Below are positions 44,501-50,154 of a stretch of 64,000 nt of DNA, piece by piece. Each line of letters starts with the position of its first letter. Position 1 is the first letter of the stretch. Source of the stretch: Cymbomonas tetramitiformis (taxonomy: Eukaryota > Chlorophyta > Pyramimonadophyceae > Pyramimonadales > Pyramimonadaceae); assembly GCA_001247695.2 (NCBI GenBank), contig LGRX02027263.1, positions 1 to 64,000 of the forward strand, given 5' to 3'. The notes below the pieces were generated by a model, which was given only the letters and a program-made list of their open reading frames with translations, was not told where the DNA came from and did not search any database. Both the position numbers and the translations under genes were made by a program.

Positions 44501-46619
44501 CCGGCATGAAGCACTTGGGCGGCGGCGGTGGAAAGGGCGGCGGTGCGGGAGGCGCGGGATATGCGGGGGGGGCGGGGGGCGTTTGAAAAGGCCCGAAGAG
44601 GGAGACCATGGCCAACCGGTAAAAGAAGCGCGCGTTCCCCGCGATGCCGCGCACCGCCGAGCGCACGACGTCCGCCTCCTTATCCAAATCCAAGGACTGC
44701 ACCGCGTCGGCCAGGCGCATCAAAAGGGCTTCGCCCGCGTCTATGACGTAGTTGCGCGCGCAATAGTGCTCCGAGTCGACGTCGCTCCCTTCCCCCGCTG
44801 TCGTGCTCGGATATTCCGCGTCCTGCTTGGGCACGCACCCGACGGTGTTCGGGGTCTCCAGCAGCTGATGAGAGAGGCCCTCCCGGCCGCCGCCGTCGTC
44901 TCCGCTGAGCTGCTTCCAGCTATCGCGCAGCTCGTACAGGATCGTGGAGACGTACGCCACACACCTACCCACGATGCGTACCGATCCGCCCAAGGCCTGA
45001 AGCGTGTGCCTCGGAATCGCGAAGACGGCGGGCGGGGTGGCTCGACACAACTCGGTGGTCGAGTTGTACGTCGCCTTGGGCACCGACCACAACTCGGAGC
45101 ACACCTCCGACATATTCTCGCCCACGGTGTCCACGACCAGAACGTACTGAAGGTAGTTAAACACGGACATGTACCACTCGTCGGCCGCGTCCATCGCGAA
45201 CCCGACGAAGTCCACGAAAGACGTGAAAAGACCGTCCATGTCGTACGTCCGGTAGGATTCCGCGTACGAAGGACACAGCAACCACGGCGCGTGGTGCAGC
45301 TGCGTGTCCACCGGCACCCCATCCGGGTTGGACCCTTGGTATCCGGAATAGGAGTTCCAACAGATGCTGTACTTCATCTCGGTCCCGTCGCCGGTGAAGA
45401 ATCGTTCGCGGAAATCCTCCGGTTGCGCGACCGCCGTGCCGTATGTTCGTAGGTGAAGCGCGAAGGCGAGCACGTCCTCGCGTTTTCGCCGCTTTCCGCG
45501 TAGACTCATCATGTCCGAAGCGAGGTCCGAAACGCTGTTGGCGATCGAACGGGAGCGAAGCAGATAGTGCACGGGCATCTGAAGCGTTTTGACGAAAAAG
45601 ACGAGGCCCGCGTTCATCGCGATGGGAAAGTTGTAAGCGTACGGAACGCAGTTCGTTCGGACGTCGGCATCGTAGTCGCACATGGCGCAATAGATGTGCT
45701 CCGGGTCGTACGTGTTCAACGCCTCCACGTAACGGTCGGTGCCGCGAAGAGCCCCCGTCAAGTTCTGCGTGTAGCACCACTTATTGAAAACCTCGTACTC
45801 CGAAAGCGCCTCCGGCGTGGGAAAGTAATATCCGTCCGGGCGCACCCGCAAGCTGTCCGGCGGATAGTAGGACGACACAGCCAGCACGCTCTCCCAAAAT
45901 CCGCGGAGCATGCCGCACGGCTCGATGAGGAGCTCTCGCGATACCCAGAAGGAGCGCTGCAGGGAGAGAAAGAGTCTCAAAAAGTTGGGATCGCCATCCA
46001 AGAAACCGTCCACCACCAGCCACTGATGTACCGCGCTCATAAAGTCGCCCATGACGTTGCCCACTGCGGACACGCCCTCCAGGACGAGACGGACGCCCAA
46101 CTTCAGAAGCAGCTTCGTCGCGATGGACGACACGCCACGGGTCGCGATAGTTATCGTATCGTACACTCCCACCGCCATCGAAAATATCAGCGAGAGACAG
46201 TGCGCCAATATCTTGAATCCGTACACCACGGTGTCGTGCAAGTCTTCGTACATCATATCAACCTTTTGCAGGATAACGTGCCCTTGGTAGCTGACAACGA
46301 ACGCCGCGAAGGAAAGGAGTATGATGCCGAGCAAAACGTATCGATACTGCAGCATGTACGTGTACAGCCTCTGAAGCGCCTGATACCACAGGTTGATCAC
46401 CCACATCGCGGAGTTGGTTAGAGTCTGCACGAAGTCTCGACTTTGATTCTCCACGATGTGATCGATGTACCCTCGATAGTCGTGATAGGACACCTTGTGA
46501 GCGGAATGCTTGTAAATCTCGATGTAGACGTAGTACACCATCAGGTACGACAGTAAGGTGTAGATGGACGCGCACACCATCGCGGTCGGAAACAAGATAA
46601 AGACAGCGGTGTCCGCCAT
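29589..46619 (-). CDS. Giant membrane-anchored surface protein with C-type-lectin-like domain, 5,676 aa
   Basis: A single 17-kb open frame starting MADTAVFILFPTAMV. The N-terminus has membrane helices at about 6-33, 94-113 and 132-157. A huge Cys-rich, N-glycosylated region follows, cut by proline linkers near 677-703, 1097-1117, 2957-2968, 3965-3985 and 4127-4147. About 2190-2270 reads as a C-type-lectin-like domain (W-x-V-G-Y-P, spaced Cys, WVTLPC, KPFVCARD). Two Cys-patterned stretches near 4030-4077 and 4256-4290 resemble PAN/apple modules. R1702-R-L-L is a site-1-protease-like motif. The TATA at 46819 and a CT tract precede the start. A donor-like GAG|GTAGGC near the 3' end (29699) could splice to the 3,724-codon ORF. 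The domain content suggests adhesion or host-glycan binding. Intron-free coding of this size argues for a viral gene. Confidence 0.88.
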   Translation of the reverse strand: MADTAVFILFPTAMVCASIYTLLSYLMVYYVYIEIYKHSAHKVSYHDYRGYIDHIVENQSRDFVQTLTNSAMWVINLWYQALQRLYTYMLQYRYVLLGIILLSFAAFVVSYQGHVILQKVDMMYEDLHDTVVYGFKILAHCLSLIFSMAVGVYDTITIATRGVSSIATKLLLKLGVRLVLEGVSAVGNVMGDFMSAVHQWLVVDGFLDGDPNFLRLFLSLQRSFWVSRELLIEPCGMLRGFWESVLAVSSYYPPDSLRVRPDGYYFPTPEALSEYEVFNKWCYTQNLTGALRGTDRYVEALNTYDPEHIYCAMCDYDADVRTNCVPYAYNFPIAMNAGLVFFVKTLQMPVHYLLRSRSIANSVSDLASDMMSLRGKRRKREDVLAFALHLRTYGTAVAQPEDFRERFFTGDGTEMKYSICWNSYSGYQGSNPDGVPVDTQLHHAPWLLCPSYAESYRTYDMDGLFTSFVDFVGFAMDAADEWYMSVFNYLQYVLVVDTVGENMSEVCSELWSVPKATYNSTTELCRATPPAVFAIPRHTLQALGGSVRIVGRCVAYVSTILYELRDSWKQLSGDDGGGREGLSHQLLETPNTVGCVPKQDAEYPSTTAGEGSDVDSEHYCARNYVIDAGEALLMRLADAVQSLDLDKEADVVRSAVRGIAGNARFFYRLAMVSLFGPFQTPPAPPAYPAPPAPPPFPPPPPKCFMPAVRATNAEDDSEVHNGIGLETWQSYGCDHHLDPHDPVTDYVRYRQAVGDDSNFTFLYTNKQWMHNEAPTNLTVECFFISVYDAYRRSDLTRGLCPVPEGREDDPDAEMCTLSGYPSLADTENVDTTNLRTSPNVFTFSEENQDRCACDDDRSLPVNERTLHTCPTSQWYAPRRMRLDESGDTVLSYLVSARASGSRWDESLGYYTREGESEVRYPVCRGLQVTLLDREGANVSYDFGMRGRCSLSADQYTDGLVSEGYGLQVECSLVAVTDIADDVVRQSATFIVSDEARVMRLPVRVVRRRLNSTVEESMLSPTVDLLAQGPSWTGRVPEQSFNATWSASVDPAWNAFLSVGGTGAGMHQPLCSCDPFEYVPPTPVRRVRHCAPRVFENVPPPPAPPASPKSPPPPYPLYPPVTNDTVCRNSAGQVMRGFYMRYHSRDVFPEGCVCEFSQLSPVSSYSGNTDDTVYCPEECDDGATADGPTCVCRERDITDFERIANGGREVPHHESAQTSETALEETVRVLNALSVDVASPDAVPAEHDPAVDGEHLEFAYSFDFEEEERRFPTLAELGEANFCANHMGEGWRLHNLNDDDSASNQAFADRLQAVVDSRVNDWTMAATGAAFMDAHCMCADRYRIALPSHARRFYTGETSNDTRREVLGLARQTWRLLAPRDLGGVGNFTADDSSYVDDALSHSLRAASSVASSDTTPSTCAVGDGRLQNMASSATVRALSDAGDGVYRLTDFFVNGTCAADEEVLLTLQGSAYRMVCTARGSDPFAYTAADAHNLRFEWTDSRAREITFASASGAASSSAATYGFMHSIDAEGRVALRNQSGAVSSESGCELPFVFEGESVFNDLLDSDSRICDMYTDETYLYTGFSSARHPKGRYAFSKALYRRQKMDGDYSTCSASNSSALQTLCHDANLLTAEEMSQAATRCGFSTVVESVAPSRSRSSCRSIPHGFVTQRSVTNEAQIVFFPMNPPSEATGEIEDVSARRLLVDPPNVLNMENLAYMSAAGKRLIAVCSRRASDVQREVLSSTSGDVTTRSDGRPVLTGEPLRLAREAAAEARHEAAKCALNALRTFPYLNVEAMDRYRSLYANARKNALERLLPSDLVDRPGAAPWPYPWTQRGRAPNVTRVTIGTVIDLAGGGRGYADLSAVGPVTDRLDVVGRVGAKRFSSVTRSLRGRAGAALGGNRSDPFVYESEVAFSPLRSERLLFGTSTKTPIAQRVFVVERCADDDLAADPLFRVRSLADNRFLKTKGTFPHPNMPSKRSNATQMPFLSRTRHYQADPGLSHERYHTNGSFEALTREEAAVAGDRYEGMDAAVLRSSTVYLVERHDDLYLTSALVGARRLYDLRGYLFENDVHLSYGVAADTRESTDGEEEVVGDFDAAGNVGLYGEATRDRHHLPEVRRSGALSVRSRTRPRSYNRQLFTRLDGSVASDAFCTRRNADRDNRTVSETDPHPQDSKLERADCSALDRRTYNNWAVGYPMHGSTVGKQPLEAVYAAGTFDCVALNSLTGSHCAVHGEGGEGCRLGRDVEFAEWVTLPCTQEKPFVCARDTGDYKVVLSPLTFDRAREYCREQFGEGNDLIPPQKDAVDNLNLAILVRQSLCNNELLNDYGGSAVPKICDTAATSAVAETHTLSALSNLTAVGGVQARAAPLSGFASCDTTSAYLVLDGTGELVRNEVGRAGESSACPDVTDGSHARGSFYANGDTISLADEAAGGSAWNLQYGDVWIGYRRRVDHEGFSDQRMGVCDPSVANDTLFEIVPCKDDEDSHVPGEFSVLGRDPKGRSTVLAMQQATHPFDEDATGSANALTNAEAFLHAVNRNRTRMQPDSITDARELLDGYTTLFEEEDSEHPLRPSVWTSRASTLKLLESGHRFGLSVGNARAGRCLRSDPDDGAALHNVSLVTCNVERLCGTVQLTVRVGIRTNLALLPVDGESSGEVLQNLFPDLSLQRPLMHSRRTSSRFRARVFEQTANGEELFGWTADANATLSSSERYERDSTLRSTGTEGAFGINVSYGTRGAVDSALEPGDRLRSRAFGGIHASADAANFSGGRGVMHFQTFLHALNETTFPCRSSRVTDASFVYDRCDRVVEEGIAAPAISEVVAPSNCGAVTSRSDSHCTMLAILTGRSLGFVEGTHARPDTFESVRLLRLDTAWNATDDEEIPDFFPDSSDTRHLSVLASRSNRRSLWYPAAQEIRDELQTHTQSDENDILASQGWLYTCAGHTLKFEPASSLENPPAPATPPAPVLTEKQNTNQARFQVSAGGVLTQVSSANEVLQRRGIAEAYVTSNAEHSRLNFQRNSDDRQPYRPHSAYNTYSFTGVEALTATVEYGASERSEETVSACRETEETRCDMYLRDVYQDGSMTDTRARQNMRIVNGASDASDQRPDLDLHYVGGPRLRMPNEYTSGWQEPVENPERDGVPMWIKGYSKNQTGLCGPNDVVYAYESRASSYGSTDPYNNYVTWPHAECIEEASLYLEELAESECGHPSRVAIDDEEGLQSDPSLDEASMDYRRMHMDETHASRYCDFDTVSLEYGSTVMTMSQEEACDIPDGHAHCDNLSPDDSSTRTRINRRQCKQVVNAVHHYCPASCGHTVWEAPTRYIEGGGKLRLRDAADETNRDGKRLCTCAQTAPDTHCRPVTSNPTSDEYTPLTEEAKKRPEVTFMESFLEQWKSIENPDQVDYNNVMPVVDMWNDAGAHGGSKYDTRFLFRNEGAGWEQDEGNVGPGRILVTFPYNNEHGDDLDHDPADGCNSSSTVMCANARAYSRSDRRHFGMSRERMSDFSNKETFKRVSDLVADLCDDITHAYRRSNDTKGQEFGQPCMGFSAQDMYVYDGAPYDLDDMLSEKCLEDDACSEHRYQMMTSHYYPNYQTWRHHRGDNASGWSASRDGLLYALDKTRGDNPAGVYSDYVFQSDHRTSQDGMYDADEFENAFPTDLAGRGAIRAFLFTLYGKARYSTKEFGVRRKQSLETLHVSHAPPWTRNSPQRDAGSSRSGRAGASRKGDRPDVGASYEAFLPGGASAGSRADGDSKEFVHSRHSGHLYTAHTAVDMRERYYYPAFTYRRMSNDTLDVLLSKGMIDAATRERANARGDRSLPIEVLWPPPEVTMWTRVAEAERARVPSRELFGAFDAPTADYADVNGAWRLKHSPHKYTKAPADASCADGVCADGPGEYFDHTEGSIRPAAPPEFGLLWNRYLRNRMPTCYRDNTQGDFIFERAEQTKEDCERLRPAYGRDEGAIGPEYIAPPPAPPRPGNPSPPPDKPYYDYMPYEITSNGDGKDSGYIGDTICFGTASESRSDYFNSDDDKWLDSLDACEAKCSEEDIVHGAPYIWCSTFNAQRLTRNGDDHYYRCVTMSVGYTYQIAEGRMSCDYWDDQTDENSCIVSREKSKKNWYLTQLRSGTRSSPNPPSPPQYPPVPPVPPPVYVGVGKYHNFDVYDDAQFLTRITGSDPDHYLSATHDEDVLSMACDYGGEYEDCVYNEQSDPLYFLISKTVYHTYSADSISPEDHLKTDGVNCTYYQGASVDTNDAQVFSEDSCFSRCESTKDCEFYHLLFARDGSDYCLTCYLFRRAIGWEYIAFGQATRGTHRNEVCAQIGVTSQLNGLVQLVQYDEENADVTAQSQAVFGGHGPGVRAVNTSISSFFAAHKSLQVESSRMANSESRWVNKNACKYNTHGHDFMRPDYDHRPVDPAQGDATISTEEAQDICFAMGCVHYVRCGVSTGQNAVDGSDGAYFYIDDENFASYGATCETGDQKKCVQGILRTDMRAPASSNWLERHRRLYRSSWPYALAADSYLQDNAFRPKADTYQNLTNLVHPENDGGYLDGNAFWQASSFSWAFSPKHRCYPKSCEWNATEDTSYTLSRAMFHSSAMVTPALMNLTGATDEQLQHHSNEAYFRRWVKYGLSIALNQLGDGVLASLYREFDAFGAWVCGEDNANTTARRTNRCNTRSSDTDVGIVGPRIVFLTDKAREGVENGDSLWAELLSIGRRVCRAINENTLGNLKEDPPYPSDIVECDTPACEEELTYMVPGWVTCKGVGASSLVQGVDSDRYASGSRLPRTREVSLTFGLDMISTSTSSSASFPSLHVSLLDADRTNNSYFMFTNCSDERWRGVKQTAEWVCSHDEECSNRQFGTCESEMSVEDVSVQSTTTRRGGGEKPVYDVSDAEFDMSTYSVNLCSTHHNRVTRTLYFSDLNTVSKYRTNGTLEVGEDGHLECSSEYCVNNRIVERWDDMPMMGTCVVLAAPVDSKLFASDHGFLWGPSVTLRKGDVVDHATNHADQYSLSAHFTDGNHLLDSSDDHAEERTLLAKNDANTSRVYGTLNADTLADTLSLVFDGYFPKAYDHDNYDWQMLSSGFRARGYLQYKDAEHATTTPSYWYTKRAILPVFLYEIYDVHHYEFNSYNMFHTDSAHSQYIYGTTITSLGANSSAIMHGLTKPDAAWDRTVYRSFLDTAYGSESPFTRSSDAQKDAWNDLRYTFVELYDAAAAQLSSNSFEYTRRSPVTTAYSPPTPPDSYSFEFRGYQARIFNGDGEALNEYLDNYDDDKVQQDMCETFGLRDRGTVRDDGDRTDSETGTHDPEFETFNWEVYYRFTCHHRASGCSNPVDVQSDDVKTYGPFRNAYFDHVRTTDGLTRLTAYRVTGDHAHAVLVFPKERDEQVCESENTELRVYRRVGTVGTFHAIEPRSLSGDVAAERASFYDAPFPFGNTSQSADFPMSECYNTTDDNPDVLRLFMRNDGLRFEDDPNLASSRSYSRSQTERYRYGPCDVLSTHSDTSPSRSYQAIDTRLERMFSFLTNRTVSTKLGKSVFEANELYTNRSVNYDNHTFQETGTTLPFLAFINYWNEKYTETLFNAHDRWKQAVTGFLDDVPFESGGSLDSCSFRSVEDYEGRRLVRELMVDGDAALDNHVQNLVDRENPPEVGFVCHDPDEREREINFDFRKSTRHGRSAHYLSVGG
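29657..29672 (+). repeat. (CT)n tract near end of giant ORF
   Basis: Inverted relative to the GA tract at 29511. It is translated as DEREREI in the giant protein's last 30 codons, downstream of the donor candidate at 29699. Confidence 0.7.
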
Positions 46620-46730
46620 TAAGCTGGATCGGAACGCGCGCGATGGCTACCGAACAAACGGCATATTTATCGATGGTTACTCGTTTTTTTTCTTTAAGCA
46701 CGATCGCACCACGCGCTCGTGGGTGACAAA

Positions 46731-46754
46731 AGAGAGAGAGAGAGAGAGAGAGAG
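46731..46754 (-). repeat. (GA)n tract in 5' leader of giant gene
   Basis: About 12 units. It reads as CT on the coding strand of the giant gene, between its TATA run and its ATG. Confidence 0.8.
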
Positions 46755-46818
46755 GAGCACGCGTGCGCAATCGCCTGCAGGTCGATCCGTGTGTACAACA
46801 AAACCGGTCACGTGCGCA

Positions 46819-46831
46819 TATATATATATAT
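46819..46831. promoter_or_regulatory. Palindromic TATA run, bidirectional promoter candidate
   Basis: A 13-bp TA run flanked by TGTGTGTGCGTGCGTG and by GCGCA. It is 200 bp upstream of the giant gene start at 46619 and 121 bp upstream of the plus-strand ATG at 46952. Confidence 0.6.
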
Positions 46832-46951
46832 GTGTGTGTGCGTGCGTGTATACACACGCACGACCGTTGCGACATACGCGCTCGTTTTTTTATACGAATA
46901 TCGCAGCTGTATGAACTAGTCCGAAAAGTGCAACGATGCGATTTTGTCGAG

Positions 46952-47368
46952 ATGACGTTTATGTCCGAGCTCGCGAACGCCGATACTGCCATCAAGCAGG
47001 CATCCCGAATTCTCTCGTTGCGAGATAACGCGCCAAATTCGATATGCCCAAATCTGTTGGGAATGCAACAATGTAACGAAGCTCGCATCTCGCGCCCGAG
47101 ATCGTTCGACACGGTTTGTACATGTTGGAAAACCGATTCAGACAGTTCGCTTTCGTCGGAGGATCTGGCGTATCTACCGATGAACCGTATCAAAATATGT
47201 CATACCAATTCAAACATGAGCGTGATCCAACTGTTCGACGACGACGACCGGCCCGGAGTGGTGCCGAGGGAATTAATTTGCTCACACGCCCGACGGGCGT
47301 GGTTTTTCCCCGTTTGTTCCTGTTCGACGTGCACCTTCGAAATGCACGCGAGTTCTTCGGAAACGTGA
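46952..47368 (+). CDS. Hypothetical 138-aa protein overlapping an RNA element
   Basis: The frame begins MTFMSELANADTAIKQASRI and is Cys/Ser-rich, with an acidic LFDDDD near residue 98. From about residue 100 the frame runs through RNA element copy 3, and that part has poor protein character. The genuine gene may therefore end differently, for instance by splicing, or not exist. No family recognised. It is convergent with the 47393 gene and shares the TATA at 46819 with the giant gene. Confidence 0.35.
   Translation: MTFMSELANADTAIKQASRILSLRDNAPNSICPNLLGMQQCNEARISRPRSFDTVCTCWKTDSDSSLSSEDLAYLPMNRIKICHTNSNMSVIQLFDDDDRPGVVPRELICSHARRAWFFPVCSCSTCTFEMHASSSET
47249..47307 (+). ncRNA. Hairpin/pseudoknot/U-tract RNA element, copy 3
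   Basis: CGGCCC, loop GGAGTG, GTGCCG (47249-47266) forms a stem with one mismatch. The loop can pair with TGCTC (47279-47283) using G-U pairs. A perfect ACGCCC-GAC-GGGCGT hairpin (47286-47300) and GGTTTTT follow. The second hairpin is identical to copy 1. Confidence 0.65.
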
Positions 47369-47392
47369 AAGCGAGCGTGTCGGCGCCTCTTA

Positions 47393-47800
47393 TCAAAGGC
47401 GTGGCAAATATCGCCTCCACCCTTCGTTCGGCAGGAGTTCGGTATGAACTAACAAGGCTTCGACGTTAAAAAAAGTGTCCAGCAACAAAAACAAGCAGAC
47501 TGATACGGCCATCGCAAAAGCGCGTGGGCGTGTTTTTTGATGCGTGCAAATGGTTGGGTCTTCGACGTCGGTCGTCCGCTTCGGGACGTAAACTTGCAAC
47601 TTCAGGCGTTCATCGCATCTGAGACACACCGTGCGAGACACGGACACCTTCGACCGAGGAGGAAACGCTTGCTGCCACGCGTCAAGACTGCGAGATTCGG
47701 AGCCGTCGCATTCCAAGTGGTAGAGCACGTGGGTCGCGCGATCATGTCGATGAATCATGCGTAAGCCCGGCGGAGGTGAGAAGCTTTCATCGCGCGACAT
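47393..47800 (-). CDS. Small membrane protein with CxxC motif, 135 aa
   Basis: MSRDESFSPPPG opens a polar N-terminal domain with Cys31, Cys59 and Cys62 (TVCLRCDE) and Cys85/His87, possibly a zinc site. One hydrophobic helix follows at about 94-117 and then a short tail. There is no signal peptide, so it is probably N-cytoplasmic with a C-terminal anchor. The start lies 60 bp from the palindromic TATA at 47860, shared with the divergent spliced gene. No family recognised. A membrane RING-like ligase was considered, but the cysteines are too few. Confidence 0.6.
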   Translation of the reverse strand: MSRDESFSPPPGLRMIHRHDRATHVLYHLECDGSESRSLDAWQQAFPPRSKVSVSRTVCLRCDERLKLQVYVPKRTTDVEDPTICTHQKTRPRAFAMAVSVCLFLLLDTFFNVEALLVHTELLPNEGWRRYLPRL

Positions 47801-47859
47801 CCACTCGTACGAAAGACGACGCGACGCGGTTTACCGAGCGTAGCAACAGAGGTTGCGCC

Positions 47860-47869
47860 TATATATATA
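47860..47869. promoter_or_regulatory. Palindromic TATA run, bidirectional promoter candidate
   Basis: TATATATATA, 60 bp from the minus-strand ATG (47800) and 66 bp from the plus-strand ATG (47935). Confidence 0.7.
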
Positions 47870-47934
47870 CACATGCCGAACAGTAAGCATTCGGTGAGGG
47901 AAAACTTCGTACCACGTCGCTTCGCTTCTCAGCT

Positions 47935-49081
47935 ATGTCGGCTCAACCGGAGGTGAAGGTCGCTCACTTTAGAGGCGCCGAAGGCGTCGAAGAAGAAGCA
48001 AGTATGGACAAAGTGTGCATAACATCTGAGGACCCTAAAGTGCCGATCGCATGTTTGGAGGGTCTGAATACGAGCATCGTTGTACATTTCCGTATGGACG
48101 GTGTGAGCGAGATCGATCTTTCGAGCGATGGAATCGACAAGTTGCTCAAAGACCGTCTGTTACACAGCGAGCACGCCAAGAAATATTACGGTGTAGCAGA
48201 CGTACCCATGGCGTACGATAAATGCATAGTGAACAATATCACGATTTGCGACGTGTACGATTTCAAACCTAAGCATGAGAATGCGACTTCCATTTACGAG
48301 ACGCGGATGAAAATACTATCCAATCCACCTCTGATAGACAATCGTGGATTCTTTTATAAATCAATCGATCAAGCGCAATCGACGGTCGAAACTTGCGATC
48401 CTTACTTTCCTATGTTCACTATGAATGGACGCAAAGATGTCTCGATATATCAAAACATCGACAACGTCGAGGAGAAGCATCGATTTATCGCCGATGCGAA
48501 TTTGATGTACCTGAGCGACACGCAAGAGACGGAAAGGGATAAAATTGGAAAGTTTCGCAACAAACGTGCGTCGTATATCTATCTCGTCGCCTTTTCGTAG
48601 ATCTTCCTGCTTTTGTACGCATCGTGCTTTAGTTTTGTGTCTGACCATTCGTCGTGTTGTCGCAGCGTATGTTTTCTACTCGCAGCTTCCGGACATGTCT
48701 CATCGCGCAATAATTTCGAAGACGGCCACCGAGACCATCGAGTTGCTTGATTACGCATGCAAGTCCCCCCTCTTCGAATTCGGCGAGGTCGGAAAAATCG
48801 AATATCTTTCTTGGAAAGATAACGACTTGTACACTGATAAGGACGGTTACAAGTACATGCCGTGGGAACTTTTTCAGAAGATTAAGCAAACTTATAGGAA
48901 TTTGAGAGGAAACTACAACTACACGCATGACCTCACCAGCGTCAAGATACTTTTCGACGACTATGAAGTTGGGCGTGGGGAGGACAAATCCTGGAACGGA
49001 AAGATAAACGCCGGCATGTCGATGAAATTGTCATTCTTCGTGCCTATCAACCATGCACCCGGGGTTCCCCTTACGGGTTAA
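47935..49081 (+). CDS. Spliced gene, possible structural protein, 348 aa
   Basis: Exons 47935-48565 and 48666-49081. The 100-nt intron starts GTGCGT and ends TTGTCGCAG, and joining restores one frame across ...FRNK|PYVFYSQLPD. Without splicing, the first frame stops at 48600 and the second lacks a sensible start. The protein is soluble, with many beta-type stretches, a strongly acidic N-terminus, and a C-terminal domain ending in SFFVPINHAPG. Composition is less GC-rich than most neighbours and similar to the gene at 61830, which is also spliced. This pattern would fit capsid or triplex-type proteins, but I recognise no family and this remains a guess. The TATA run is 66 bp before the ATG. 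Confidence 0.75.
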
Positions 49082-49186
49082 GAATGTACTCGGCGATTAG
49101 ACCTGCTACACGAATCGGTACATGTAAATATACGATAAAGATTTTCGTTACGGCGTTACAAATGCCAACCGTTACCTTGACAGGAT

Positions 49187-50044
49187 CTACATGTCGAGCT
49201 CATACAAAAATTCATCGTTGTTTGGAATGCTCTTCGTATCGCGCTGATGTTCGTGTGATTGTATGCGCTGACTCTGAAGCCACGCGCGAGTCGCGATTAC
49301 CGCCATACGGTGCATCGCGTGTTCGTAGGTCTCCACCTTCATCATCGCCTTGTCGGCCAGTCCCAAAGTGTGGTTGACGTATTCAGAGTTTCCCATAGTG
49401 GCGATCATCGCATTCACAGAATCCATGTCTATCTGCGACATTGTGTCCTGCACGAAATTGGCCGTCACGTCCATGAGATCGCTCACGTGAGGCCCGGATG
49501 CGAAGAGCGCCATGCGCTCGGCGGCCGCCACGGTATCGTTCAAGCGCTCGAGACGCGCTTCCAGACCCTTTCGACGCGCTTCCGTCACCGGGTCTAGCGG
49601 CGAGTCGGGGTCTTCGAAGACGGTCGTCTCGTTGCTCAGGATCTGCGACGCGACGTGCGCGACGGACAGCATGTCCTCCAACTTGACACTGGCGCGGTTC
49701 AGTCGAGGCGCGGAGAAAGGCGCGTCGGGCTTGTCCGGAGAGGTGAGATTCTGCACGTACACGTTCACGACCTGCTCGTATTTGGCGATCGCCACGCCGG
49801 CGATCAGAAGGGTCGTCAGGTTGCACAGCACGAAAAAACAGACGAGCGCGACGATGGCGCACAACTTTCGGTCCATGGACCGCATGGCATCTCGAATGAC
49901 GAAGGCCGTGTCGTCCTCGGCGTGTTGTCGTCTCGAAGTCGATTGTCGTGAATGAAGCAATTCCGGATCGTCCACATCCACGTATCGTTCGGTCGCGCTT
50001 TGCATCCGCCCGTTCGTGGGCCCCGATCCCGTGATCGTGTACAT
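49187..50044 (-). CDS. Type II membrane glycoprotein with helical ectodomain, 285 aa
   Basis: The start giving MYTITGSGPTNGRM (ATG at 50044) is preferred because the longer frame to 50206 crosses the TATA at 50119. The N-terminal 60 residues are charged and cytoplasmic. A strong membrane helix spans 61-86 (CAIVALVCFFVLCNLTTLLI...). The rest is a helical, probably coiled-coil ectodomain with sequons NLT, NET, NDT and NHT. This layout resembles viral envelope stalk or fusion-type proteins, but no fusion peptide or family signature is evident. Confidence 0.75.
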   Translation of the reverse strand: MYTITGSGPTNGRMQSATERYVDVDDPELLHSRQSTSRRQHAEDDTAFVIRDAMRSMDRKLCAIVALVCFFVLCNLTTLLIAGVAIAKYEQVVNVYVQNLTSPDKPDAPFSAPRLNRASVKLEDMLSVAHVASQILSNETTVFEDPDSPLDPVTEARRKGLEARLERLNDTVAAAERMALFASGPHVSDLMDVTANFVQDTMSQIDMDSVNAMIATMGNSEYVNHTLGLADKAMMKVETYEHAMHRMAVIATRAWLQSQRIQSHEHQRDTKSIPNNDEFLYELDM

Positions 50045-50118
50045 GGGAAGGCTTCGCGTGAAACGATGGCGACGCCGACGAGAAGAGCGGGTGATCGAGT
50101 TCGATGATGCGAAAAGCA

Positions 50119-50124
50119 TATATA
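50119..50124. promoter_or_regulatory. Palindromic TATA box, bidirectional promoter candidate
   Basis: CATATATACG, 75 bp from the minus-strand ATG (50044) and 31 or 106 bp from plus-strand ATGs at 50155 or 50230. Confidence 0.6.
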
Positions 50125-50154
50125 CGAGAATCGGCTCACACCACGTTAGCGCGA

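Noticed and set aside
18401..46421. Many long open frames on the opposite strand and other frames of the giant genes (up to 677 codons)
   Set aside because: They are Arg/His/Val-rich mirror images expected in GC-rich coding DNA, have no TATA runs and lie wholly inside better genes.
18391..46619. Giant ORFs as polyketide or peptide synthetases
   Set aside because: No carrier, condensation or adenylation motifs. The sequences are Cys-rich, glycosylation-rich and Pro-linked surface types.
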